A stretch of 29,254 nucleotides of DNA, from contig JAYUDN010000023.1 in assembly GCA_043739785.1 (NCBI GenBank), forward strand, positions 1-29,254. Direction: 5' to 3'. Source of the DNA: JAYUDN01 sp043739785 (GTDB lineage Bacteria; Patescibacteriota; Gracilibacteria; BD1-5; UBA2023). Below are positions 1 through 7,718 of this stretch, piece by piece. The first letter of the stretch is position 1. Every line of letters begins with the position of its first letter. A program made the translations under genes and the position numbers. The notes beneath the pieces are model-generated. The model was not told the DNA's origin, made no database searches, and saw only the letters and a program-made list of their open reading frames with translations.

Positions 1-1249
1 GCTTCATCATCTCATCGAGTCCCCTGACGGTGTTGATAGCAGCACTGAGTCGTTCGAAGGTGAAGTTGAAATTTTCACGGTATTGATTCTGGAGCGCCAT
101 GAGACGAAATCATCTGTAGATTGCCTTTTGTAATTTTGAGGATATTTCTTCTGTACTTTCGTGACCGAAAGTACCAAAGGTCTTAGGGGAGGAAAAACTC
201 GGTAGCTTTGCTCATCAATAAGCCTGCTTTCCTCGCTCTCAAACAGTTTCCTCCCCCGAACCCCCATTTTCATCCTTTCATCATAGTGAATCTACTCGAA
301 TTTCTTCGAGTTCCGTTGGTTTCTTGGGGGCGCTACTCATCACTCATCACTCATCACTCATCACTCTCACGATATCCCTGAGCGTATAGAAATTATGCGC
401 ACTTTTTGCCATTTTCTTATTGTCGACGAGGAGGTGTCCACCGTGAAGCCAGTATTTCGAGAACTGTTTGCCGGTAAATGCTTCTGTCTGAGCGATCTCA
501 TTCTGGTGATGTGGAAAGAGATTATCAATCCCACCCATATGGATATCTATCTGATCCCCGAAAAAGTGATGGTTACAAGCGCTACATTCGATATGCCATC
601 CTGGACGGCCTGGAAGGGTAATCGTTTTACCATCGATATTAAATAGAGCTTCCCATTTATTCGGTCCGTCAGCTTCTTCACTATATCCTTTCCAGAGAGC
701 AAAATCAGCGACTTGTTCTTTATCGTATTCGTCATTATTGATGCGTACACTTGACTTCATCCCACTCATATCGAGGTGGGCAAGTTCGCCGTATTTCTTG
801 AACTTTTCTACTCTGTAATAGATACTTCCATCTTCTGCAAGGTACGCATATCCCTTATCGAGCAGTCACTGAATCATATCCGTCATCTCAGAAATGAGGC
901 TAGAAATTGGCGCAATAGTATCAGCATGCTCTATATGAAGTTTTGTAAGATCTTTAAAAAATTCTTCTGAATAGAATTCTGTAAATTCTTTGAGGCTTTT
1001 TCCAGATTTCTGGCTATCACGGATGGTTTTATCATCGATATCGGTGATATTCATCACGGTTCGCACCTTATATCCGAGAAATCGGAGGATCCGTATAACA
1101 AAATCCTCGAAAAGGTACGCACGAAGGTTTCCGATATGAGCGTAGTTGTACGGAGTCGGTCCACAGTAGTAAAGCTTGACTTCATCAGCTCGAAGGGGTT
1201 TGAAAGTTTCTTTTTGTCTTGAGAGGGTATTGAAGAGGGTGAGACTCAT
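1..1249 (-). CDS. cysS: Cysteinyl-tRNA synthetase, C-terminus cut by window edge
   Basis: Charges tRNA-Cys with cysteine in the cytoplasm. The class I core is clear. It has the CGPTPYNYAHIGN segment (zinc-ligand Cys about residue 29, HIGH-type motif HIGN at 38-41), a second zinc Cys region (HIECSAC, about residue 220), FPHHQNE, and a KMSKS-type loop written KMAKSAHNF near residue 278. The ATG at 1249 was chosen because the family N-terminus (MSLTLFNTLS) starts there; a GTG at 1285 would add 12 unconserved residues. Several in-frame TGA codons read as Gly. Between FYTLRDI and the helical domain (YRGFRLMALQNQYRENFNF) lies an 84-codon insert at 119-370, where family members usually have about 10-15 residues. 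The insert is glycine- and charge-rich and contains a 7-bp tandem repeat. The gene is divergent from the small membrane protein at 1434 and continues beyond base 1. Confidence 0.95.
335..367. repeat. Heptanucleotide tandem repeat inside cysS
   Basis: Four perfect copies of ACTCATC (plus strand) with a partial fifth. On the coding strand it reads as GTGATGA units. Three units equal seven codons, so any gain or loss that is not a multiple of three shifts the cysS frame just after the catalytic KMSKS-type loop. In one of the alternative frames the repeat runs straight into TAG. Confidence 0.9.
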
Positions 1250-1382
1250 GGGATGAATATTGTAAACGAATAAAAAGGAGACCACTATGGCGATTATGAG
1301 TCTCTATATGGGCTGATTGTATCAAGAAATGAAAAATAATCCACTTTTCCTGATATATTTCCCCAGAACGTAGAAAACTATA

Positions 1383-1411
1383 TTGACGTATTGTATTTTA
1401 TATGTTATAAT
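1383..1411 (+). promoter_or_regulatory. Sigma-70 type promoter of the small membrane protein
   Basis: TTGACG at 1383-1388 and TATAAT at 1406-1411, separated by 17 bases. Transcription would start near 1418, about 16 bases before the ATG at 1434. This explains why the open frame beginning with TTG at 1383 should not be taken as the coding start. Confidence 0.75.
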
Positions 1412-1433
1412 AATTGTGCTTTTTTTGAAATGT

Positions 1434-1907
1434 ATGGTACATAGCTACAAAAGAGACCCTGTACGGTCTCAGAGATCATCGGTGGAATGGGTACAAGCCA
1501 TTACAACGCTCGCGGTACTTCTTCTGATATTTTCTATGATTCAGGGCTCAGCTCTCTCGAGTAATCGAGGAAATGATCCTGCCGTCGTGAGTTATCAAAA
1601 GAATCCCTACTGGAACCCATGACTCGGATATGGTTTCGAGGGAAAAAAGTCTGATGTATTTACCTCTGTGGTCAGTACTTCAGATACTGAAAAACTCGAT
1701 ATCCAGGCAAAAGGCGGTGCCAAGCCTCCCAATGGTTCTGTCCAGGTCTCTTACTATAAGGACCAGACCATAGAATCCATCGAGAAAGGCATACCGTCTT
1801 CGTCGCCACGTTCGTATTCACGCCTTCCATGAGGAATCGCCGTCATCCAGGGAGATCTCTCCTCGGATCGAGCCAAACTGGTACTTGCCACCCTGCATAG
1901 CCGATAA
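1434..1907 (+). CDS. Small single-pass membrane protein, unknown function
   Basis: A 157-residue protein I do not recognise. It has a basic N-terminus (about residues 1-18), one hydrophobic segment (AITTLAVLLLIFSMIQG, about 22-38), and a Ser/Asn/Gly-rich polar remainder with two UGA glycines (after YWNP and after YSRLP). The layout suggests an N-terminal anchor or uncleaved signal with a soluble domain outside. The ATG at 1434 is used because a consensus promoter lies just upstream and would leave a 16-base leader. A strong intrinsic terminator follows at 1929-1955, so the gene appears monocistronic. Confidence 0.75.
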
Positions 1908-1928
1908 TCTCCTCTTCATCTCGTGTTT

Positions 1929-1955
1929 CTCCGAGCAGCAATGCTCGGAGTTTTT
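1929..1955 (+). terminator. Rho-independent terminator
   Basis: Nine-base perfect stem CTCCGAGCA / TGCTCGGAG with a GCAA loop, followed by five T. It lies 21 bases after the stop of the small membrane protein. Confidence 0.9.
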
Positions 1956-1977
1956 CGTGAAGAATCCCTGAACAATA

Positions 1978-2005
1978 TTGATTTTTACGACATTTTCTGT
2001 ACAAT
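1978..2005 (+). promoter_or_regulatory. Possible tmRNA promoter
   Basis: TTGATT at 1978-1983 and TACAAT at 2000-2005 with a 16-base spacer. Transcription from here would give a precursor with about 90 extra 5' bases, to be removed by RNase P at G2105. A TATAAT at 2099-2104 touches the mature 5' end and cannot start transcription at G2105, so this upstream pair is preferred. Confidence 0.4.
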
Positions 2006-2104
2006 CCATTCGCTTTGGACCTTAACATAATGAGTTTTCAGTTTTATGTTTTCTGTTTCCTGTTGGGAGTGGGAAACCAAAATCAGCAAACTATCTATTA
2101 TAAT

Positions 2105-2554
2105 GGGGATGATATAGGATTCGATTCAGAGAATTCGAAATGTCGTCAGTGCTCTTTCGGAGCTTTCTCGGGGCTTCGTTATCAAACTCGAGAAATCTAG
2201 ATGCAAAAGCACCTAAAACCGCTCTTCAGTCTCTTATGGCTTATGCTATGAGTAAGACCCAAGTTGCAAACCTTGCCTAGTTCACTCTAGTCCAAGCGTA
2301 ACCTTTCCTTCGGGACTGAGTGCCAAATGGCCTGTTACACCATTACCCTTCGAAACTTATAGGAGGATTCTTACTTTCTAAGTCTTTTTTATCCGCGGTG
2401 TCATCGCTTTACGGATATCCAAGTATATAAAGCGGTGTGAATACGTATTTTTTGTACTTTCCTGATGCGTATCTGTATAAGAATGTACTATAAAGAGTAG
2501 ATGCTACGATGTTTCCTCTGAAGACGCGGGGGCAGTGCCCGCCATCTCCACCAT
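2105..2554 (+). ncRNA. ssrA: tmRNA (transfer-messenger RNA)
   Basis: Rescues ribosomes stalled on broken mRNAs and tags the product for proteolysis. The 5' end GGGGATGATATAGGATTCGA matches the conserved tmRNA start. The 3' end is CATCTCC followed by encoded ACCA, and GGGGAUG pairs with CAUCUCC as the 7-bp acceptor stem. The length of 450 bases is somewhat longer than common tmRNAs. The best tag frame starts at GCA 2203 and ends at TAG 2278-2280, giving 25 residues that end in VANLA. After the stop, AGTCC and GGGACT could form a pseudoknot stem. Oddity: the T-arm at about 2526-2542 reads GCGGG-GGCAGTG-CCCGC, so the loop lacks the usual TTCRANY sequence. The identification is secure; the tag start is less so. 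Confidence 0.9.
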
Positions 2555-2569
2555 ATAAAGCTAAGTAGT

Positions 2570-2596
2570 ACCTCCGAGGAATCGGTGGTATTTTTT
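2570..2596 (+). terminator. Rho-independent terminator of tmRNA
   Basis: TACCTCCGA and TCGGTGGTA pair with one mismatch around a three-base loop, followed by six T. It starts 15 bases after the tmRNA CCA end. Confidence 0.85.
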
Positions 2597-2614
2597 ATTG
2601 TAGATTGATAAGGG

Positions 2615-2641
2615 TTGATTCTTCATGGGTATTCGTATAAT
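2615..2641 (+). promoter_or_regulatory. Possible promoter ahead of the DUF2256 remnant
   Basis: TTGATT at 2615-2620 and a consensus TATAAT at 2636-2641, with a short 15-base spacer. It would drive the truncated frame at 2670. It may be the original promoter of the photolyase operon, left behind when the AT-rich cassette arrived (inference). Confidence 0.4.
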
Positions 2642-2669
2642 GTTCATGTTTCAAATATTGTATTTTTCT

Positions 2670-2726
2670 ATGAATATCCTCGATCGTGGTCAGTATCGTG
2701 AATCTGAGATTTCTCGTATTTGATAA
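2670..2726 (+). pseudogene. Truncated duplicate of the start of the DUF2256 gene
   Basis: The 18-codon frame MNILDRGQYRESEISRIG ends at TAA. Its first 35 bases match the start of the intact DUF2256 gene at 3571 with two mismatches (MKILDRGQYRES there). Similarity ends after the codons for RES, and the cysteine motifs are missing. The sequence upstream of the two ATGs is not similar. It is most simply a remnant left by insertion or recombination; a short leader peptide is the alternative. Confidence 0.6.
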
Positions 2727-2778
2727 ATGCTATTTTTGGATCAAAAAATAAAAAAGTATTAAAAATATAAAAATAAAT

Positions 2779-2805
2779 TTGACAAATATATGAGAGAGTT
2801 ATAAT
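2779..2805 (+). promoter_or_regulatory. Promoter of the 223-residue protein
   Basis: Consensus TTGACA at 2779-2784 and consensus TATAAT at 2800-2805, with a 15-base spacer. The predicted start is near 2812, about 22 bases before the ATG at 2834. It sits in very AT-rich DNA. Confidence 0.6.
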
Positions 2806-2833
2806 GAATGTGTTATTTTATATTTTTTTCAAT

Positions 2834-3505
2834 ATGCCAAATACACCATGAGTTTCGGAATGAAATGAATGAATGAAGGGTCCACAAGTGGTAAAAATTG
2901 GATCTATAGGTTCTGTTCTATGAAAGTGAAATATGGTTGTACATCTTCGTTCAGGGTATGATCAGAAATATATTCCAGAATATTTCGAATATAGTATGTT
3001 AACTCTTGAAGTACTTAGTGACGAGATTTTTAAATCTGAGGTTGAGCCAAAAGTCTTTTATAGCTTGAGTGGAGCCTCTAATCATATTCGAGATAATTCA
3101 CTTTTTGTTACGGATACATATGTGCTGAACCCACCATGAACCCAAATATTTTTTGTGTATCAGCTTGGAAATATTCGTTACTTTAAATGAATCTTAGATG
3201 TGTTGGAAGATTGAAGAAAGTGAGCTGATTTTATTTTAAGCCCTGATCAAATTTCTGGCTCCCTTTGGGATGATTGATGACGACGAAAACCAGAATGGTT
3301 TTGATTCGATGATAATTGACGTCCTATACCATCAAATAGTTTAGATGTTTTGAATGATTATAGAGATTTGTGAAAGCCTATTGTATGACTACCGATATCA
3401 GTAGAAGATTTTATAGTAATCCCTGAAGAAAAAATTGATACTTGAAGGATTTGAGGAGAAGAATTCACAATAATCAATAAAATTGATCCTTCAAAACCAA
3501 GATAA
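2834..3505 (+). CDS. Orphan protein with extreme UGA-glycine use
   Basis: A 223-residue soluble protein I do not recognise. It has no clear signal peptide or membrane segment. The C-terminal half is acidic, with Asp/Gly/Pro-rich stretches such as SLWDDGGRRKPEWFGFDDN. By my reading 17 of its 25 glycines are encoded by UGA, whereas pyrH uses UGA for 3 of about 26. Base composition is clearly more AT-rich than the neighbours. The gene has its own promoter (2779-2805) and terminator (3513-3535) and lies between the broken and intact copies of the DUF2256 start, so it looks like a self-contained inserted cassette. The ATG at 2834 is preferred over internal ATGs at 2873 and 2933 because it is first after the promoter and the frame is open from there. 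Function unknown. Confidence 0.7.
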
Positions 3506-3512
3506 TACAATT

Positions 3513-3535
3513 TCCCGACTCGTTCGGGATTTTTC
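3513..3535 (+). terminator. Rho-independent terminator
   Basis: TCCCGA (3513-3518) pairs with TCGGGA (3524-3529) around CTCGT, followed by five T. It lies eight bases after the stop of the 223-residue protein. Confidence 0.85.
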
Positions 3536-3563
3536 TTGCCTTCATCTCGATTTTCTCTATCAT
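3536..3563 (+). promoter_or_regulatory. Possible promoter of the photolyase operon
   Basis: TTGCCT at 3536-3541 and TATCAT at 3558-3563 with a 16-base spacer. Transcription would start at about the A of the ATG at 3571, giving a nearly leaderless mRNA. The match is moderate. Confidence 0.4.
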
Positions 3564-3570
3564 ACGACTC

Positions 3571-3747
3571 ATGAAAATCCTCGACCGTGGTCAGTATCGT
3601 GAATCGAAAGTCTGCCTGATGTGCGGTCGCCCTTTCTCTATGAGGAAAAAGTGGAAAAAAGACTGGGAATCTGTACTCTATTGCTCAGAAAAATGCAAGA
3701 AAAACAAAAAATCATCCTCGTCTGGTACAAAAGAGACCTTCGTATAA
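3571..3747 (+). CDS. DUF2256 family small cysteine-motif protein
   Basis: A 58-residue protein. It has CLMCGRPF, then MRKKWKKDWESVLYCSEKC, the C-x2-C ... C-x3-C pattern of DUF2256, probably a small zinc-binding module. The family is commonly encoded next to photolyase/cryptochrome genes, as here, but its biochemical role is not established. Its 3' end overlaps the start of the photolyase-like gene by 55 bases in another frame, which suggests translational coupling. No in-frame TGA. The first 35 bases are duplicated at 2670. Confidence 0.85.
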   Translation: MKILDRGQYRESKVCLMCGRPFSMRKKWKKDWESVLYCSEKCKKNKKSSSSGTKETFV

Positions 3748-5282
3748 GTGATCACCTTCCCCTTACGGAAGCCATGAAACATGGAATATCACAAAATATA
3801 TCCGTTATCGCATTCTATTGTTTCGAACCGAAAGTGACTCGAGCACCTGATTTTTCTGATTTCCATAGACAGTTTATCGAAGATTCTCTCCTTAATCTCT
3901 CGGTATCACTCGAACGGATAGGGGTATCGCTTCTTATCTTCGAGCGAAATATCTCTGAAGTACTCAAATATATACTCGAATGGTATACGATCGAACATAT
4001 ATATTCTCACGAAGAGACGGGAAATGTCATCACCTATGACCGAGATATTATGATGGGGAAGTACTTAAACTCGAAAAATATCCCCTGGACGGAGTATCCG
4101 ACCAATGGTGTGGTGCGAAGGCTTTCGAATCGTGATGATTGGTCCAAAATCTGGAATCAGCGGATGATGGTAACTATACTTCCTCCTCCAAACTGACAAA
4201 AGCCTTTCTCCTCTCCTCTCATCTCAGATCATTGGCAGCAATCTCTCGCCAATCCCAATATCCAGAAATGAGGAGAAAATGAAGGACAAAGAACACATAT
4301 CTCATTCCTCCTCTCACGTGGTAAGGGGTATATGGGTGGTATGAGCCGACCAATCGAAGGACAGGAGGCGAGCTCTCGGATATCCCCCTATCTTGCTTAT
4401 GGATGTATCTCTCTGAAGCAAGTAGTACAGATGACGTGGATACGGATACTGGAACTCAAGAAAAAGTGAGATACACGATTCCTTCGTTCACTTCAAGCGT
4501 TTCACTCACGTCTTCACTGGCAGTCTCACTTTATCCAGAAGCTCGAGAGTGAGCCGAGATTCGAATACGAGAATACTTTCTCACTCTATGATACCATCAG
4601 GACAGAGTATGACGATAAGATTATGGAAGCCATAGAATCTGCAAAAACAGGTATTCCCTTTATCGATGGAGTGATCCGTCAGCTTCAATCAACGGGGTGG
4701 GTCAATTTCCGAGCTCGCGCGACACTCGTCTCTTTCGTCTGCTGCAGTGCTATGCAGCCATGGCAGGGGAGATTCGCTCATTGGCTTGCTCGACTCTTTA
4801 CAGACTATGAACCTGGGATTCACTATCCTCAGCTCCAGATGCAATCAGGAACCATGGGGATCAATACGATTCGTATCTATAATCCAGTCAAACAGCTTCA
4901 CGATAAAGATAGCGATGGACGATTTGTGGAGACCTGGCTCCCCGAACTCGCACGACTGCCGAAACACCTCCAAGCGGAACCTTGGAAGATATCAGAGATG
5001 GAATCGATCGAGTATGATTTCATCCTCGGACGTGACTACCCCTTTCCTCTACTTGATATCGAGAAGGCGAATCGACAAGCACGAGAAATCCTCTATACTC
5101 TCAGAAATCAACTTGACCCTGATGAGAAGAAATCCCTCCTCCATAAGCATGGAAGCCGGAAAGGGAAAAAGTGAGGAAAGTGAGGGGAGATCGAAACGAA
5201 GCAGAAATGAGCAAAAAGAGCGAAGAAGCAGAAATGAACAGAATTAAAAATGAATAAAACTCAGAATTTAACACTTTTTTAG
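3693..5282 (+). CDS. Photolyase/cryptochrome family protein (DUF2256-associated type)
   Basis: A 529-residue flavoprotein of the photolyase/cryptochrome superfamily, expected to bind FAD and act in blue-light DNA repair or sensing. The N-terminal antenna-type alpha/beta domain begins IILVWYKRDLRISDHLPL (about residues 6-24). The FAD-binding part contains SSRISPYLAYGCIS, the helix GIPFIDGVIRQLQSTGWVNF, and LFTDYEPGIHYPQLQMQSGT followed by INTIRIYNPVKQ and DSDGRFVETWLPELARLP. The NFRARA and HYPQLQMQSGT variants mark the subgroup usually found beside DUF2256. The last 40 or so residues form a Lys-rich, UGA-Gly-rich tail that ends at TAG 5280-5282. The ATG at 3693 puts the start directly before the beta-strand of the antenna domain. 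The next gene starts two bases after the stop. Repair or signalling cannot be told from sequence alone. Confidence 0.9.
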
Positions 5283-5284
5283 GT

Positions 5285-6748
5285 ATGAAAAAAGCCCAGT
5301 GGATCCTCTATGACCAGTGCCATCTCTGATACATCGAACCATGAGTGACCGATGTTTTTTTTATACTCTTTACCTGAGAAAAAATCGCTTCCCCCGTAGG
5401 AAATCTCACTTTCAATATTCGTAGCCGTATCGCTGAATATGCAATCGCGAAGGCATTTCTCGATGAGTGCGAACGTGCTGGGTACCGAACTTACTGGATC
5501 GAGGCTCTGGGCTATAGAGATGGGATTGAGAAGTTCATATCAGAGACTTCAATCACCGACATCATCTCGATGCGATCGAGTGAAGAATATCTTGCGAGGA
5601 AGATCGAAAAATATATATTCTCATGAGTACAGATTCAGATACTTCCAAATCGACAGTTTCTTATTACTCGAGAAGAGTTCTGAGAAAAGTTTGAAAAACC
5701 ACCGATAATGGAATCATTCTATCGGTATATGCGAAAAAGTCGTAATATCCTCATGGAAGATGATGGAAAGCCTATCTGAGGGAAGTGGAACTATGATCAT
5801 GAAAATCGGAACTTCGATAAGAATCATACCCGAAGCTGGATTTGGAAGCCAGAAGATAGAAACTATATTGATGATGCAAAAAGGTATTTCGATCAAGAGG
5901 ATATTGAACTCTTTCTTCCTGTTACCCGCTCGGATGCTCTTTCACTCCTCCAGTATTTTCTCGAGTACCACGCTCATGATTTTGGCAGGCTCGAAGATGC
6001 CATGTATCAAGAGGATATGCGAGTCCACCACTCGATGCTCTCGACGGCCATTAACTTCGGCCTCCTTCACCCTGCGGAAGTTATCGAGCGAGTCCTCGGC
6101 TGGCATATGCCTCTCTCGAGTCAGGAAGGATTCATCCGGCAGATCCTCGGCTGGCGTGAGTATATTCGACAGTTCTATCTCTGTTACTACGATGATATCT
6201 ACACTCAGAATATACTCGATCAAAGAGAAAAACTTCCATCGAAATGGTGGAAATATGATGGAAAATCCTATGAGTGAAATATTACCAGCATGAATTGTGT
6301 AGATACGGTATTGAAGCGAGTACAAGATGAAAATTACTCCCATCATATTGAGCGCCTGATGATCATCGGAAATTACTCACTCCTCAGAGGATATCATCCA
6401 CTTGAGGTCAATCGATGGTTCTGGGAGATGTATACGGATGCCTTCGAGTGGGTCGTATCCCCGAATGTCCTCGCCATGAGTCAGTATAGCGATGGTGGCC
6501 GACTCGCGACGAAACCCTATATTTCCGGAGGAAACTATATCGAGAAGATGAGTGACTACTGCAAGGGATGTCAGTACAGTGTGAAAGATAAAACTTGTCT
6601 GATGACCCATCTCTACTGGGACTTCGTGGATCGCAATCAGACAATATTCCAAAAATGACGGACTCCCTATATCCTCCCAACCCTTGCGAAAGTTGATATC
6701 GAGAAAGTTAGACTAGCCAAGGAACTATTTATCCGAAAAACCCTCTAA
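5285..6748 (+). CDS. Iron-sulfur bacterial photolyase/cryptochrome (PhrB/CryB, COG3046)
   Basis: A 487-residue protein of the FeS-BCP class, which includes bacterial (6-4) photolyases carrying FAD and a 4Fe-4S cluster. It starts MKKAQWILYDQCH. It has the family segment GKPIGGKWNYDHENR (its first Gly-Gly pair includes a UGA Gly), the FAD-domain stretch RVLGWHMPLSSQEGFIRQIL followed by GWREYIRQFY, then LPSKWW and LLRGYHPLEVNRWFWEMY. All four expected cluster cysteines are present: one in MNCVDTVL, two in SDYCKGCQY, and one in KTCLMTHLYWDFVDRN. About eight in-frame TGA codons read as Gly. The spacing of two bases from the previous stop and four to the next start places it mid-operon. The complete cysteine set argues for a working enzyme. 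Confidence 0.92.
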
Positions 6749-6752
6749 CTCT

Positions 6753-7355
6753 ATGCGAAAACCTTGGAATCTCCCATCCTATCCTGTCTATTCGCTCATG
6801 ACATGGTGAATTACAGAGGATAATCCTTTTATAGAAAAAAGATTTCCTCAAAAACAAGAATTTCGATGAAGAAAAAATATTTCAAAATGAGCTTATGACA
6901 TTATAAGTGATTGAGAAATTTCTTTTTCTGAAGAAGAAATTCGTCGTTTTTCAGGAAATATGAATATCATGACGTATGTGATACCAGTCAGTATGCACCC
7001 GAAGCACTATATCATAGCTCTCTATCGTGATACTCAGTCTCTGGCAAACTGGCAAGCAACTCACAAAGGAATACTCCAGATCCTCGCTCTTGAACACTCT
7101 TCGCTCGTATGAGTTCTCGGAAAGAAGTCAGGAAAGTCCTATGACAAGATCGCATATCTGAAGAAAAAATGACTCCTCATGATAGATGGTCAACTTGTAG
7201 GGATTGCCTGATATATCGAACTCGAAGAGATCGAGCAACTCACTAATGGAGGAGGGGATCATGATCTCTATCTCTGTAGAGTAAAGTCCTCAAAGAGTTT
7301 TCATGATCGAGTTCTTATGACTGAGATGCTTATTCACGATAAAATTATTCTCTAA
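6753..7355 (+). CDS. Flavin reductase-like FMN-binding domain protein
   Basis: A 200-residue protein resembling the flavin reductase-like split-barrel family. The visible core is MNIMTYVIPVSMHPKHYIIA, then ALYRDTQSLANW, a segment around LVGVLGKKSGKSYDKIAYLK, and GGGDHDLYLCRVKSSKSF near the C-terminus. Such proteins bind FMN and often reduce free flavin with NAD(P)H. In this operon it could supply or recycle reduced flavin for the photolyases (inference from context). Six or so UGA glycines are needed to read it whole, including LV-Gly-VLGKKSG. The ATG at 6753 lies four bases after the previous stop, and the following gene starts three bases after its stop. Confidence 0.8.
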
Positions 7356-7358
7356 TTT

Positions 7359-7694
7359 ATGCCAAAACTCAAACTTGAACACATCGATGCCCTCTCGAAA
7401 GGGAAGAAGTCTGGCATCCGTATCGGAAGCAGAGCCATCCCACACCATCTCTATGCTTATGAGCGAGAGGACTATGAGCGAGCCCTGAAACGAGGATACC
7501 TTATCGTCGATACACGGTCTCGACCGAACCTCGAAAATCTCTGGATGCTAGTCTCTGAGGCTCGAAAGAGTGAGTGTATCATCCTTCATCGAGACGGAGA
7601 TAAGGGAACTATCACTTCTGGTGCGTTGATGGTATTTGACTGACTAATTCTCGATGCTAAGGCATATCTGAAAAATCTCAATCTATCCAAATAA
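7359..7694 (+). CDS. Small photolyase-operon protein, unknown function
   Basis: A 111-residue soluble protein that I do not recognise. It begins MPKLKLEHIDALSKGKK, has a basic, Arg-rich centre (IGSRAIPHHLYAYEREDYER and KRGYLIVDTRSRPN), and ends LILDAKAYLKNLNLSK after one UGA Gly. There are no cysteines suited to metal binding beyond a single Cys, and no membrane segment. Its position, three bases after the flavin reductase and 24 before the FAD-domain gene, makes it part of the same transcript. A nucleic-acid or protein-binding accessory role is possible, but nothing in the sequence establishes it. Confidence 0.8.
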
Positions 7695-7718
7695 TCAAAT
7701 AATCTTACTCCCGAAATA

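Noticed and set aside
335..367. CRISPR array or regulatory iteron
   Set aside because: The unit is only seven bases with no spacers, and it lies inside the cysS coding frame.
1383..1433. TTG start for the small membrane protein at 1383
   Set aside because: TTGACG at this point is a -35 box with a 17-base spacer to TATAAT, so translation most likely begins at ATG 1434.
2099..2104. TATAAT directly before the tmRNA as its promoter
   Set aside because: A -10 box cannot be adjacent to the mature 5' end; transcription would start inside the acceptor stem.
2015..2200. Open frame across the tmRNA 5' part
   Set aside because: It overlaps the conserved tmRNA 5' end and tRNA-like domain and shows no protein-like features.
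4747..5247. Alternative plus-strand frame inside the photolyase-like gene
   Set aside because: It has no recognisable composition or motifs and lies entirely over clear FAD-domain sequence in the other frame.
5942..6680. Minus-strand open frames opposite the FeS photolyase
   Set aside because: They are antisense shadows of a gene with complete family motifs and four cluster cysteines.
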